DNA of 64,000 nucleotides, from assembly GCF_029428875.1 (NCBI RefSeq), contig NZ_JAJSOO010000001.1, positions 3,410,001-3,474,000 of the forward strand. Direction: 5' to 3'. The DNA is from Streptomyces sp. JH34. Lineage in GTDB: Bacteria > Actinomycetota > Actinomycetes > Streptomycetales > Streptomycetaceae. The notes below the pieces were generated by a model. It had not been told where the DNA came from. It made no database searches and saw only the letters and a program-made list of their open reading frames with translations. The stretch's first letter is position 1. Every line of letters starts with the position of its first letter. Made by a program: the position numbers and the translations under genes. Shown one piece after another: positions 7,955 through 20,093 of this stretch.

Positions 7955-9550
7955 ATGGCACGCCAGGCACCAGCCGGTTCGGGACGCGGCGGAGAGGGCC
8001 AGGGAGGAATCCCCGACGGGCTGCTGATCGGGCTCCTCGCCTTCCTGGCCGGACTGACCGTCCTGGCCTGGACGGCGACGGGTCTGGCGGGGCTGTTCAC
8101 CCACGGGGGCTGGCCGGACGCCGTCACGTTCACGCGGACACCACTGGCGCTCCGTGCCCTTGTGGTCGAGCCGACGGATCTGCCGGGCGCCTGGCCGGAC
8201 ACCCCTCCGGGCGACCTCTCCGGATACGGACTGTTCTGGGGTCTGTTCATCGGCGAAGTGATGGTGCTGCTGGTCCTGACGGTGTTCGCGATGGGCGTGG
8301 TGACGCGCTGGAGGCTCGTCCGTGAACAGCGGAACGCGGCCAGGACGTCCTACGGCCCCGTTCCCCCACCGCAGGAGGCGGCCCAGGACCCCAGGCGGGA
8401 CGCGCCGCCCGCCGAAGCGGCCAGGACGCCCGCTCCCGCCCCGGCCGAAGCGGCCCCCGCGCCGGTGCCGGCACCGACTCCCTCTGCGACCTCCGTGGAG
8501 ACTGCCCCGGTGCCCGCGTCCATCGCGCCCCACGCGCGGCAGAGCGCAGAGACCGCTCCCGTGGAAGCTCTCGGGACGTACGCGCGGGAGACCGCCCCGC
8601 TGGTCCCCACGCCCCGCACCCCCCACGTCCTCTACGGGGCGTCCGCCACCCGGCGTCCGGTCGCCGTCCAGGCCATCCGTGACGCCGACGGCCCCGCTCT
8701 CGTCGTGACCTCGGACCCGACCGTCTGGGCCGGCACGAAGGACGCCCGCAGCAAGCTCGGACCCGTCCTCGTCTACGATCCCGGCCACCTCTGCGACACC
8801 CCGGCACGCCTCCACTGGGCGCCCACGGCAGGCTGCGAAGACCCCGCCACCGCGGCCTCGAGGGCCGCCGCTCTCCTCACCCCGGTGCGCCCCCTGGCCC
8901 GTGTCGACGCGGCTGTCGCGGACACCGCCGAGACCCTGCTCCGGTGCTGGCTGCACGCCGCCGCCGTGGACGGCCGGCCCTTCCGCCAGGTCCACCGCTG
9001 GGCCTCCGGCGCCGGGGGCCACGAACCGGTGCGGCTGCTCCGTACTCACCCCAAGGCCGCCTCAGGGCTCGCGGGACTCCTGGAGTCCGCACTCACCGCG
9101 TACCCCGAACGCCGGGAGGTGGCGCAGGAACTGATCGTGCGTGCCTTCACGGCCCTTTCCTCGGTCCACGTCCGTGAAGCGTGCACACCCAACCGAGCGG
9201 ATGCGCTCGTACTGGATTCTTTTGCACGCGAAGGGGGAACGCTCTATGTGGTCGGTGAACCCATCGAGGATCCCCGCCACCACCCCGGTGCGATGCCCCT
9301 GCTCACCGCACTCGCCTCGCACGTGGTCGAGCACGGCCGCCGCATGGCCGCACGGTCAACCGACGGTCGGCTCGACCCACCAATGACGCTCGTCCTCGAC
9401 GACGTCGCGGCCGTGGCTCCGCTTCCCCAGCTTCCGGAGCTGCTGTCGGCCGGTGAGGGCCAGGGAATGACCACCCTGGTCCTGCTCCGCTCCGAGGAAC
9501 AGGCCCGGGCCCGCTGGCGGGAGCGGCTGCCGGCACCCGGACCACACTGA
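7955..9550 (+). CDS. VirD4/TraG-like membrane protein with degenerate Walker A
   Basis: 531 residues. Two N-terminal transmembrane helices (about 15-45 and 88-110), an Ala/Pro-rich linker (about 130-215), then a domain aligned by eye to type IV coupling proteins: 'ALVVTSDPTVWAGTKDAR' and 'LGPVLVYDPGHL' match the VirD4 strand-2 region, and 'MTLVLDDVAAVAPLPQLPEL' (about 476-495) matches Walker B. Where Walker A belongs (about 227-235) there is GASATRRP, lacking the GK[ST] needed for nucleotide binding. It may be a structural or adaptor relative of the coupling ATPase. The ATG starts two bases after the VirB4-like stop. Confidence 0.75.
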   Translation: MARQAPAGSGRGGEGQGGIPDGLLIGLLAFLAGLTVLAWTATGLAGLFTHGGWPDAVTFTRTPLALRALVVEPTDLPGAWPDTPPGDLSGYGLFWGLFIGEVMVLLVLTVFAMGVVTRWRLVREQRNAARTSYGPVPPPQEAAQDPRRDAPPAEAARTPAPAPAEAAPAPVPAPTPSATSVETAPVPASIAPHARQSAETAPVEALGTYARETAPLVPTPRTPHVLYGASATRRPVAVQAIRDADGPALVVTSDPTVWAGTKDARSKLGPVLVYDPGHLCDTPARLHWAPTAGCEDPATAASRAAALLTPVRPLARVDAAVADTAETLLRCWLHAAAVDGRPFRQVHRWASGAGGHEPVRLLRTHPKAASGLAGLLESALTAYPERREVAQELIVRAFTALSSVHVREACTPNRADALVLDSFAREGGTLYVVGEPIEDPRHHPGAMPLLTALASHVVEHGRRMAARSTDGRLDPPMTLVLDDVAAVAPLPQLPELLSAGEGQGMTTLVLLRSEEQARARWRERLPAPGPH

Positions 9551-9572
9551 CCGATCCTGTTCGCGCCCAGTT

Positions 9573-9593
9573 CCGATCCCGTCTCCGGATCGG
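9573..9593. terminator. Hairpin between convergent genes
   Basis: CCGATCC (9573-9579) and GGATCGG (9587-9593) form a 7-bp stem with a 7-nt loop in the gap between the secretion-like operon and the convergent acetyltransferase gene. There is no T-run, as is usual in streptomycetes. Probably acts in both directions. Confidence 0.5.
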
Positions 9594-9624
9594 CCCCGGT
9601 TCCGTCTGCCGGCGCAGCCAGCGG

Positions 9625-10173
9625 CTAGCGGCGGATCTCGTACTCCAGCTCCAGTGCCGTCGGATCGCCCTCCATCGGCAGGGTCCGCCCGGTGGGGACG
9701 AAGCCGATCCGGCGATAGGAGGCCTCGGCCCTCGCGTTGGCCTCGTGGACGTAGAGCCGCACACGTTCCAGCGGCGGTCCGGTCAGCGACCAGGACCAGT
9801 GGATCGCCTCACGGAACAGCGCGTCCACCACTCCGTGCCCCCGGTGCCCCGGCCGGACGAACACCCCCACCAGGTGGGCCTGGTCGACCGTGGCCGCCTC
9901 CCCGAAGCCCGGCTCGCCCGCGGGCCGCTCGACGAGTACCGACACCGTTCCCGCCCATGGGCCGTCGGGCCCTTCCGCGATGAACTGACGGCTGTGCTCC
10001 CCCGTGGCGGCCCCCGCCGTGCGCTCCTGCCAGAACTCGTCGGGCTTCGTCAGCGCATGCTCGTAGGTCTCCAGGAAGGCGATCGGGGCAGCCGGATCCC
10101 TGAGGGCCGCCAACCGGATCTCCTTGGCCCGTTCCCACTCCTCGGCCCGTACCGCACGCACGACGTAGTCCAT
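9625..10173 (-). CDS. GNAT family N-acetyltransferase
   Basis: 182 residues from the ATG at 10173 (MDYVVRAVRAEEWERAKEIRL). The acetyl-CoA binding motif A appears as 'LVGVFVRPGHRGHGVVDALF' (about residues 106-125), and the late segment 'VHEANARAEASYRRIGFVPTG' is the classical GNAT motif B. These enzymes transfer acetyl from acetyl-CoA to an amine of a small molecule or protein; the substrate cannot be told. The frame is open 42 codons further upstream, but that part is Pro/Arg-rich and includes a terminator hairpin, so the internal ATG is preferred. Transcribed toward the secretion-like operon, not part of it. Confidence 0.85.
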   Translation of the reverse strand: MDYVVRAVRAEEWERAKEIRLAALRDPAAPIAFLETYEHALTKPDEFWQERTAGAATGEHSRQFIAEGPDGPWAGTVSVLVERPAGEPGFGEAATVDQAHLVGVFVRPGHRGHGVVDALFREAIHWSWSLTGPPLERVRLYVHEANARAEASYRRIGFVPTGRTLPMEGDPTALELEYEIRR

Positions 10174-10239
10174 CCGCCGATCGTGCACCGCCGTCCCCAC
10201 CACGGCAAACGGGATATGCCGGGTCCGTCGTGCCACGGC

Positions 10240-10273
10240 GACGGGCCCGGCACCTTCCGGTGCCGGGCCCGTC
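10240..10273 (-). terminator. Strong terminator after the sortase-anchored protein gene
   Basis: A perfect 15-bp stem: GACGGGCCCGGCACC (10240-10254), TTCC loop, GGTGCCGGGCCCGTC (10259-10273), 40 bases downstream of the leftward gene that ends at 10313. Confidence 0.85.
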
Positions 10274-10312
10274 GGACGGTCGGGGTACCTGGCCGGCACC
10301 CCGCCTCATGCG

Positions 10313-11593
10313 TCAGGCGTGGGAGCCCGCCTTGCGACGGCGTACGACGAACACCGCACCGGCGCCGATCGCCAGGGCCGCCCCGCTCGCGAGGGCGAGC
10401 TGCGACGTGGCGTCGGACGAGCCCGTGGCGGCGAGGCTGCCCACCGGGGTGGACGACGAGCCGCTCTGCGGCTTGACGTCCGAGGTGTTCGGCTTGGTCG
10501 GGCCGGGCTTGGCGTCCTCGACCTTGCCGGGCTTGGTGCCCGCCGCCGCGATCAGGAACTCGTAGCCCTCGAGGTCCGGGCTTCCGCCGCAGCTGCCGTT
10601 GTCGTTCCAGTAGTCGCCGGCGACGAAGGTGACGCCGTTGCCCGCGGGGGCCGACGCGTCGATCGTGAGGCGCATCTTCACGTCGACGTGCGCGCCGCCC
10701 TTCAGCGAGCTGATGGGGTCCATGTAGTTCTCGTTGTCGACGTTCTCCCACTTCGAGGAAGAACCGGACGACCACTGCACGTGCACCTGGTCGTCGAGAC
10801 TGTTGAGTCCGCTCTTGTCCGTGGCGTGGACATAGGCGAACGGATACACCTCGTCCATCGTCTTGTCGGTGCCGTTGGTGACCCGGAGCTTGAAGTTGAC
10901 CTTCGTGCCGGCGACGACCGTGGACGGCAGACCCGTGACGACCGTGGTGAGCTTGGGCTCGGGAACGCAGTCCTCGTCGTCCTCGCCCTCCTCGGCCGCA
11001 TCCTCCTTCGCCTTGGCCAGGGCATCGTCGGCGGCTTTCTTGTCGGCGAGCGCCGCCTTGGTGGCCTCCTTCGCCAGGTGCAGCGTCCGGAGTGCGTCGA
11101 CCCGCTCGTCGTCGCGGGCCTTCTGGGCTTCCTCGAGCTTGGTGTCCGCTGCGGTATTCACCGTGTCGGCGGCTAGGGCGTCGGCCTGCGCCTTGGTGAG
11201 AGCCGCCTGCGCGGCCTCCTTGACCTCGGCGGTGTCGTCGTCCTTAAGGGCCTCGACCACGGCCTGGGCGTCGACGACCGCCTGGTCTGCGGCGGTCTTC
11301 GCGGCGGCCGCCGCGTCCGCCTCGGTCTTGGCCTCCGCTGCGGCCAGCGCCAGCGGATTGGTGTCGGACATGACGACCTCGACCACCGCGTAGGCGGCCT
11401 CCTGAGCCGCAAGGGCGTCGTCGTACACCGCCTTCGCCGCGGCGGCGGCCTTCTCCAGTTCCGCGATGGACGGCTTCTCCTGCGTCTGCGACGCCGGCTT
11501 GGCATCGGCGAACGCGGGAGTGACCGACAGCACGAGGGCAGGCGTGGTCACTGCGGCGGCAACAGCTGTGGCAAGAATTCGGCGGATCTTCAC
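10313..11593 (-). CDS. Secreted coiled-coil protein with LAXTG sortase signal
   Basis: 426 residues from GTG 11593, which has GAAGGG just upstream. Signal peptide: KIRRI then a hydrophobic stretch ending TPAFADA. Residues about 40-190 are Ala/Lys/Glu/Asp-rich and strongly helical (repeated EAAQAALTKAQAD-like runs), probably a coiled coil. A beta-domain follows (about 200-345: 'VVTGLPSTVVAGTKVNFKLR'), then a Pro/Ser spacer, and the C-terminus has LAATG, a hydrophobic helix and RRRKAGSHA. LAXTG plus helix plus basic tail is the signal for class E sortases, so the protein should be linked to peptidoglycan. Function beyond surface display is unknown. Followed by a strong terminator. Confidence 0.85.
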   Translation of the reverse strand: MKIRRILATAVAAAVTTPALVLSVTPAFADAKPASQTQEKPSIAELEKAAAAAKAVYDDALAAQEAAYAVVEVVMSDTNPLALAAAEAKTEADAAAAAKTAADQAVVDAQAVVEALKDDDTAEVKEAAQAALTKAQADALAADTVNTAADTKLEEAQKARDDERVDALRTLHLAKEATKAALADKKAADDALAKAKEDAAEEGEDDEDCVPEPKLTTVVTGLPSTVVAGTKVNFKLRVTNGTDKTMDEVYPFAYVHATDKSGLNSLDDQVHVQWSSGSSSKWENVDNENYMDPISSLKGGAHVDVKMRLTIDASAPAGNGVTFVAGDYWNDNGSCGGSPDLEGYEFLIAAAGTKPGKVEDAKPGPTKPNTSDVKPQSGSSSTPVGSLAATGSSDATSQLALASGAALAIGAGAVFVVRRRKAGSHA

Positions 11594-11891
11594 ATGAGCC
11601 CTTCGAGGTCCGGAAAGAGAAGAAGGGGTCGCAGCGGACGGGGCACGCAAGTGCGACTCGAAGTGATCGTAGAGCCGGACATCGGTATGCCGTCACGGGT
11701 TTTTCACGGATTCCGACCGGAACAACGACACCCGGGCAGACAGAAAAGACGAATGGGTGCAGTTGCGTTCACTTCCTGTGCTTTCGCTGTGAGGAACGCC
11801 ATACACCGTGAAGCGCGCCGCCGACGTGTCGAGGCACCCGCAGCGGCCACACGGGCCGTCAACCAACAGGCGACGGAGCGCTCTTGGCGTG

Positions 11892-12143
11892 TGCCCGCCT
11901 GGCACGGTCCACCCGGGCCGCACCGCCCTCAACGACCCCATGGCGCTCGCCCGCACCCACGGCCTCCCCCGCACTCCTCGGCGCCCCGGCGACCCTCATC
12001 CTCGACGAACCGGTCAACGGGCCGGAGCCAGCGGATTCCTCGTCAAGGACGCGATGCCGCAGGAGCGCCTCTCCGGCATCCGGGCCGACGCGAGCGGCGA
12101 CGCAGTCCTCGCCCCGAGCTCCACCCGCCGGCTGCTGGACGCG
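11892..12143 (+). pseudogene. Composite remnant: ABC-transporter ATPase fragment joined to response-regulator fragment
   Basis: Three short stretches in two frames read like decayed domains. 11892-11969 gives 'VHPGRTALNDPMALARTHGL', like the Q-loop neighbourhood of drug-type ABC ATPases. From about 11971, one frame over, 'ALLGAPATLILDEPVNG' is an ABC Walker B. From 12024, back in the first frame, 'GASGFLVKDAMPQERLSGIR' and 'LAPSSTRRLLD' match the end of a NarL/LuxR receiver domain. No start codon, signature motif or HTH remains. Looks like a deletion-fusion relic of two genes beside the rRNA operon. Recognition is by eye on short segments. Confidence 0.55.
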
Positions 12144-12168
12144 GCAGGCCCCGTACCCGGAACGCAGA

Positions 12169-12199
12169 AAAGCCCCGTGCCACAAGGGCACGGGGCTTT
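12169..12199 (-). terminator. rRNA operon terminator
   Basis: A 13-bp stem, AAAGCCCCGTGCC (12169-12181) and GGCACGGGGCTTT (12187-12199) with a 5-nt loop, ends 13 bases beyond the 5S gene. On the transcribed (minus) strand it is followed by TTTTC, a good intrinsic terminator for the operon. Confidence 0.9.
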
Positions 12200-12211
12200 C
12201 CCGGAATAATT

Positions 12212-12330
12212 GTTCGGCGGCGTCCTACTCTCCCACAGGGTCCCCCCTGCAGTACCATCGGCGCTGAAAGGCTTAGCTTCCGGGTTCGGAATGTAACCGG
12301 GCGTTTCCCTAACGCAATGACCACCGAAAC
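12212..12330 (-). rRNA. rrf: 5S ribosomal RNA
   Basis: The minus strand reads GTTTCGGTGGTCATTGCG at its 5' end through to the GCCGCCGAAC 3' end, the typical actinobacterial 5S of about 119 nt. Last gene of the operon; ends may be off by 1-2 bases. Confidence 0.95.
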
Positions 12331-12413
12331 ACTATGAAATTAACCAACACCGGGCAAAAACACGGCCGTTCGTTATTTCAGAACTAACACAGTGGACGCG
12401 AGCAACTGAGGAC

Positions 12414-17357
<4,944 letters not shown>

Positions 17358-17629
17358 AATGTTTTCCCGTAATCGGGATCACAACACGAGAGCGGAACAA
17401 CCAGGTCGGAATATGACCGGTTGTTCACAGCGTCCTCGCTGTTGTTGCCTACCCGACCCGAAGATCGTGCAGGACTTTTCAAAGGAACCACCAACCTGCG
17501 TGATGCAGGCCGGGGTATCAACATATCTGGCGTTGACTTTTGGCACGCTGTTGAGTTCTCAAGGAACGGACGCTTCCTTCGGTCCCGTTTCACCGGGGCC
17601 CTCCGGGCGCTTCCCTTCGTTCTTGCGTT
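17358..17629 (-). other. rRNA leader region with processing box
   Basis: Transcribed leader ahead of 16S. On the minus strand the stretch around 17535-17575 reads CCTTGAGAACTCAACAGCG followed by TGCCAAAAGTCAACGCC, the leader sequence commonly seen before streptomycete 16S genes and thought to take part in processing or antitermination. Confidence 0.55.
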
Positions 17630-17840
17630 TCCGACTCTATCAGACTCTTTCGTGTCCGATTTCCCGGCCGAAGCGGGTTACTGCTTGGCGGTTAATTTAC
17701 CACCGTGCTTTCCAGTTCTTCGCTTTCGCGTTTCCCTTTCCGGCGAGTCCGACTCTATCAGATCCTTTCGGGCCTGATTCCCAGTCAGCGGGTTTCGTCT
17801 TCCGGGCTGTTGGGCCGTTCCGACGTCTCAAACTCTAGCG
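17630..17840 (-). promoter_or_regulatory. Tandem rRNA promoter region
   Basis: Three TAGAGT hexamers on the minus strand (complement at 17634-17639, 17752-17757 and 17832-17837) are likely -10 elements of tandem promoters. Two of them lie in an identical 15-mer, TCTGATAGAGTCGGA (17630-17644 and 17748-17762). The -35 hexamers are not clear by eye. Multiple promoters per rRNA operon are known in Streptomyces. Confidence 0.55.
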
Positions 17841-17876
17841 GATTCTCCCGGCGACTCATAATCGAGTCATCGAATT

Positions 17877-17898
17877 GAATTTCGGCATGCCGAAATTC
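17877..17898. promoter_or_regulatory. 22-bp perfect palindrome upstream of the rRNA promoters
   Basis: GAATTTCGGCA (17877-17887) is followed at once by its exact reverse complement TGCCGAAATTC (17888-17898). It sits in an AT-rich patch about 40 bp upstream of the outermost TAGAGT and 170 bp beyond the end of the MarR gene. A second short inverted repeat, GACTC-N6-GAGTC, lies at 17853-17868. An operator for a dimeric regulator is the simplest reading. Confidence 0.55.
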
Positions 17899-18071
17899 TC
17901 CCCGGTGGGAGGTCGTACAGAGTTTGTTTGCCGCTTGAGCGGCGGGATCGGCTGTCGCCGGACCGTGCGGGCTCCGTGACAACTCGAAGAACCTTACGGA
18001 TGGGAGGAGGGCGTGTCAACCCTGCCTCGTCCCTGGCTCCAGGCCCCGCCCGCCGGCCCCGTCCCCGGCCT

Positions 18072-18629
18072 TCAGTCCAGGTCGGTGAGGCGTCCGCCGG
18101 CGTCCGGCTGCTCGTGTTCCACACGGCGCAGGAGCCTGATCAGGATCTCGCCCAGCGCTCCGCGCTCGTCGCCCGAGAGGTCCTGGAGCAGGTCCTCCTC
18201 GAAGGTGGTCGCCATCCGCATCGCCTCGAGCCACTTCGTACGCCCCTCGTCCGTCAGCTCGACGATGACGCGCACCCGGTTGTTCTCGTCCCGGTCGCGG
18301 GTGACCAGGCCCTCGCCCGCCATGCGATCGATGCGGTGCGTCATCGCGGCGGGGGTGAGCCCGAGGCGCTTCGCGAGTTCGCCCGGCCCCAGCCGGTACG
18401 GGGTGCCTGACAGGACGAGCGTCTTGAGGACCTCCCACTCGGCGTTGCTGATGCCGAGAGCGGCGACCTGTCTGCCGTAGGCGACGTTCATACGGCGGTT
18501 CAGCCTGCCCAGTGCGGAGACGATCTGCTCGACCTGGGGGTCGAGGTCCCTGAACTCGCGCTGGTAGGCCGCGATCTGCTCGTCGAGGCTCGGCTCCTGG
18601 AGCTCGGGCTGCTCGGTGGTGTCAGACAT
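18072..18629 (-). CDS. MarR family transcriptional regulator of the adjacent efflux pump
   Basis: 185 residues. Winged helix-turn-helix in about 60-135: 'LGISNAEWEVLKTLVLSG', recognition part 'PGELAKRLGLTPAAMTHRID', wing 'RDRDENNRVRVIVELTDEGR'. Long N-terminal helix for dimerisation. Divergent from the MFS gene with a palindrome in between, the standard layout for a repressor of drug efflux relieved by ligand. From memory the S. coelicolor pair SCO4122/SCO4121 has this arrangement and has been tied to multidrug tolerance; orthology here is inferred from order. ATG at 18629. Confidence 0.9.
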   Translation of the reverse strand: MSDTTEQPELQEPSLDEQIAAYQREFRDLDPQVEQIVSALGRLNRRMNVAYGRQVAALGISNAEWEVLKTLVLSGTPYRLGPGELAKRLGLTPAAMTHRIDRMAGEGLVTRDRDENNRVRVIVELTDEGRTKWLEAMRMATTFEEDLLQDLSGDERGALGEILIRLLRRVEHEQPDAGGRLTDLD

Positions 18630-18693
18630 GGCGGGCAGTATGGCACGCCCCCATCGCCTTCGAAGTCCTTCATGGTGAAGAGTTCAGTCTCTA

Positions 18694-18709
18694 ACTTTAG
18701 TGCTAAAGT
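18694..18709. promoter_or_regulatory. Likely MarR operator
   Basis: ACTTTAG-TG-CTAAAGT is a perfect inverted repeat with 7-bp arms in the space between divergent marR-like and MFS genes, the expected size for a MarR dimer site. Confidence 0.65.
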
Positions 18710-18752
18710 CTACGAGTCTGTGTACTTGAAGGTTTTTCGTGTCTTGAGGTAG

Positions 18753-20069
18753 GTGAGTGTGACCAGGGAGATGGGCGCAGCGCTGCGGCGGATCCAGCTG
18801 GGGAGTGCGCTGAGCGCGTTCGGCCTCGGATTCACCGTTCCGTATCTGTATGTCTACGTGGCGCAGGTGCGGGATCTCGGTGCCGGTACGGCAGGTGTCG
18901 TGCTGGCTGTCTTCGCCATGGCCGCGCTGGCCGTGCTGCCGTTCACGGGCCGGGCCATCGACAGGCGGGGCCCCTTGCCCGTGCTGATCGTCGCCGCCGC
19001 CGCGGCCGCTGTGGGCGCCTGTGCCCTGGGCGTCTCGAACGGCGTGACGTCCGCCGTGCTGTCCGCAGCCGTCCTCGGCGCGGGCACCGCCGTCATGCAG
19101 CCGGCGCTCGCCACGATGCTGGTGTGGTGCTCGAGCGCCGCGACCCGTACGCGTGCCTTCGCCATGCAGTTCTTCCTGCAGAACCTCGGGCTCGGCATCG
19201 GCGGACTGGTCGGCGGGCAGCTGGTGGACGTCGACCGTCCGTCGAGCTTCACCCTGCTGTTCCTCATCGAGGCGGTGATGTTCGTGGTGCTGGGCGTGGT
19301 CGCTGCCACGGTGCGCATGCCGCGTGCCCCCTCCCTCGCCGGGACGGTGCCCGCCGACGGCACGGCGCCCAAGGCCGGGATGCGCGTGCTGCTCTCGCAC
19401 CGGGCGATGGTGCAGCTGTGCGTGCTGGGCTTCGTGATCTTCTTCGCCTGCTACGGACAGTTCGAGTCCGGACTCGCCGCCTATGGCACCGAGGCCGCCG
19501 GCATCGATCCGTCCACCCTGGGTGTCGCGCTGGCGGCCAACACGGCGGTCATCGTCGTCGCGCAGTTCGTCGTGCTCCGGCTGGTGGAGCGCCGGCGTCG
19601 CAGCCGCGTCATCGCGTGGGTGGGTCTGATCTGGGCCTTCGCCTGGATCGTGGCCGGTTACGCGGGTCTCGGGCACGGCAGCCAGACCATGGCCACGGCC
19701 GCGATGATCTCGACGTACGCCCTCTTCGGACTGGGTGAAGCCATGCTGTCGCCGACGGTGGCCCCGCTCGTCGCGGATCTGGCGCCGGAGGCCATGGTCG
19801 GCCAGTACAACTCGGCGTTCGCTCTGGTGAAGCAGCTCGCGCTGGCCGTCGGGCCTGCCGTGGGCGGGCCCATGGGGGCGTCACTGCACGGGCCGTACAT
19901 CGTCACCTTCGTGCTGTTCTCGCTGGGCATCAGCGTGCTCGCACTGAAGCTGGGGCGTCACCTCAGCCCCGCGCAGGACAAGCCCTCGCTCGCGGCGGTG
20001 CCGTCGCGGGTGGTGGCCGTGTCGGTGCCGGGGAGCGAGCCGGTCACCGCTCCGACCGTCGTGCGCTGA
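18753..20069 (+). CDS. MFS transporter (drug efflux type)
   Basis: 438 residues with about 12 transmembrane helices, 'GRAIDRRGPLPVLIVAAAAA' as the loop 2-3 MFS motif A, and a central cytoplasmic loop near residues 190-215. Inner-membrane proton-driven exporter. The start is GTG 18753; GTG 18759 in the same frame is better spaced from the GAGG at 18746 and may be the true one. Divergent MarR regulator and operator point to ligand-inducible expression. Substrate spectrum cannot be read from sequence. Confidence 0.88.
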   Translation: MSVTREMGAALRRIQLGSALSAFGLGFTVPYLYVYVAQVRDLGAGTAGVVLAVFAMAALAVLPFTGRAIDRRGPLPVLIVAAAAAAVGACALGVSNGVTSAVLSAAVLGAGTAVMQPALATMLVWCSSAATRTRAFAMQFFLQNLGLGIGGLVGGQLVDVDRPSSFTLLFLIEAVMFVVLGVVAATVRMPRAPSLAGTVPADGTAPKAGMRVLLSHRAMVQLCVLGFVIFFACYGQFESGLAAYGTEAAGIDPSTLGVALAANTAVIVVAQFVVLRLVERRRRSRVIAWVGLIWAFAWIVAGYAGLGHGSQTMATAAMISTYALFGLGEAMLSPTVAPLVADLAPEAMVGQYNSAFALVKQLALAVGPAVGGPMGASLHGPYIVTFVLFSLGISVLALKLGRHLSPAQDKPSLAAVPSRVVAVSVPGSEPVTAPTVVR

Positions 20070-20077
20070 GGCGGATC

Positions 20078-20093
20078 ACCCGCGGGAGCGGGT
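20078..20093. terminator. Short hairpin between convergent genes
   Basis: ACCCGC (20078-20083), GGGA loop, GCGGGT (20088-20093), in the 23-bp gap between the MFS stop and the convergent phosphatase stop. Weak stem, so only a probable bidirectional terminator. Confidence 0.35.
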
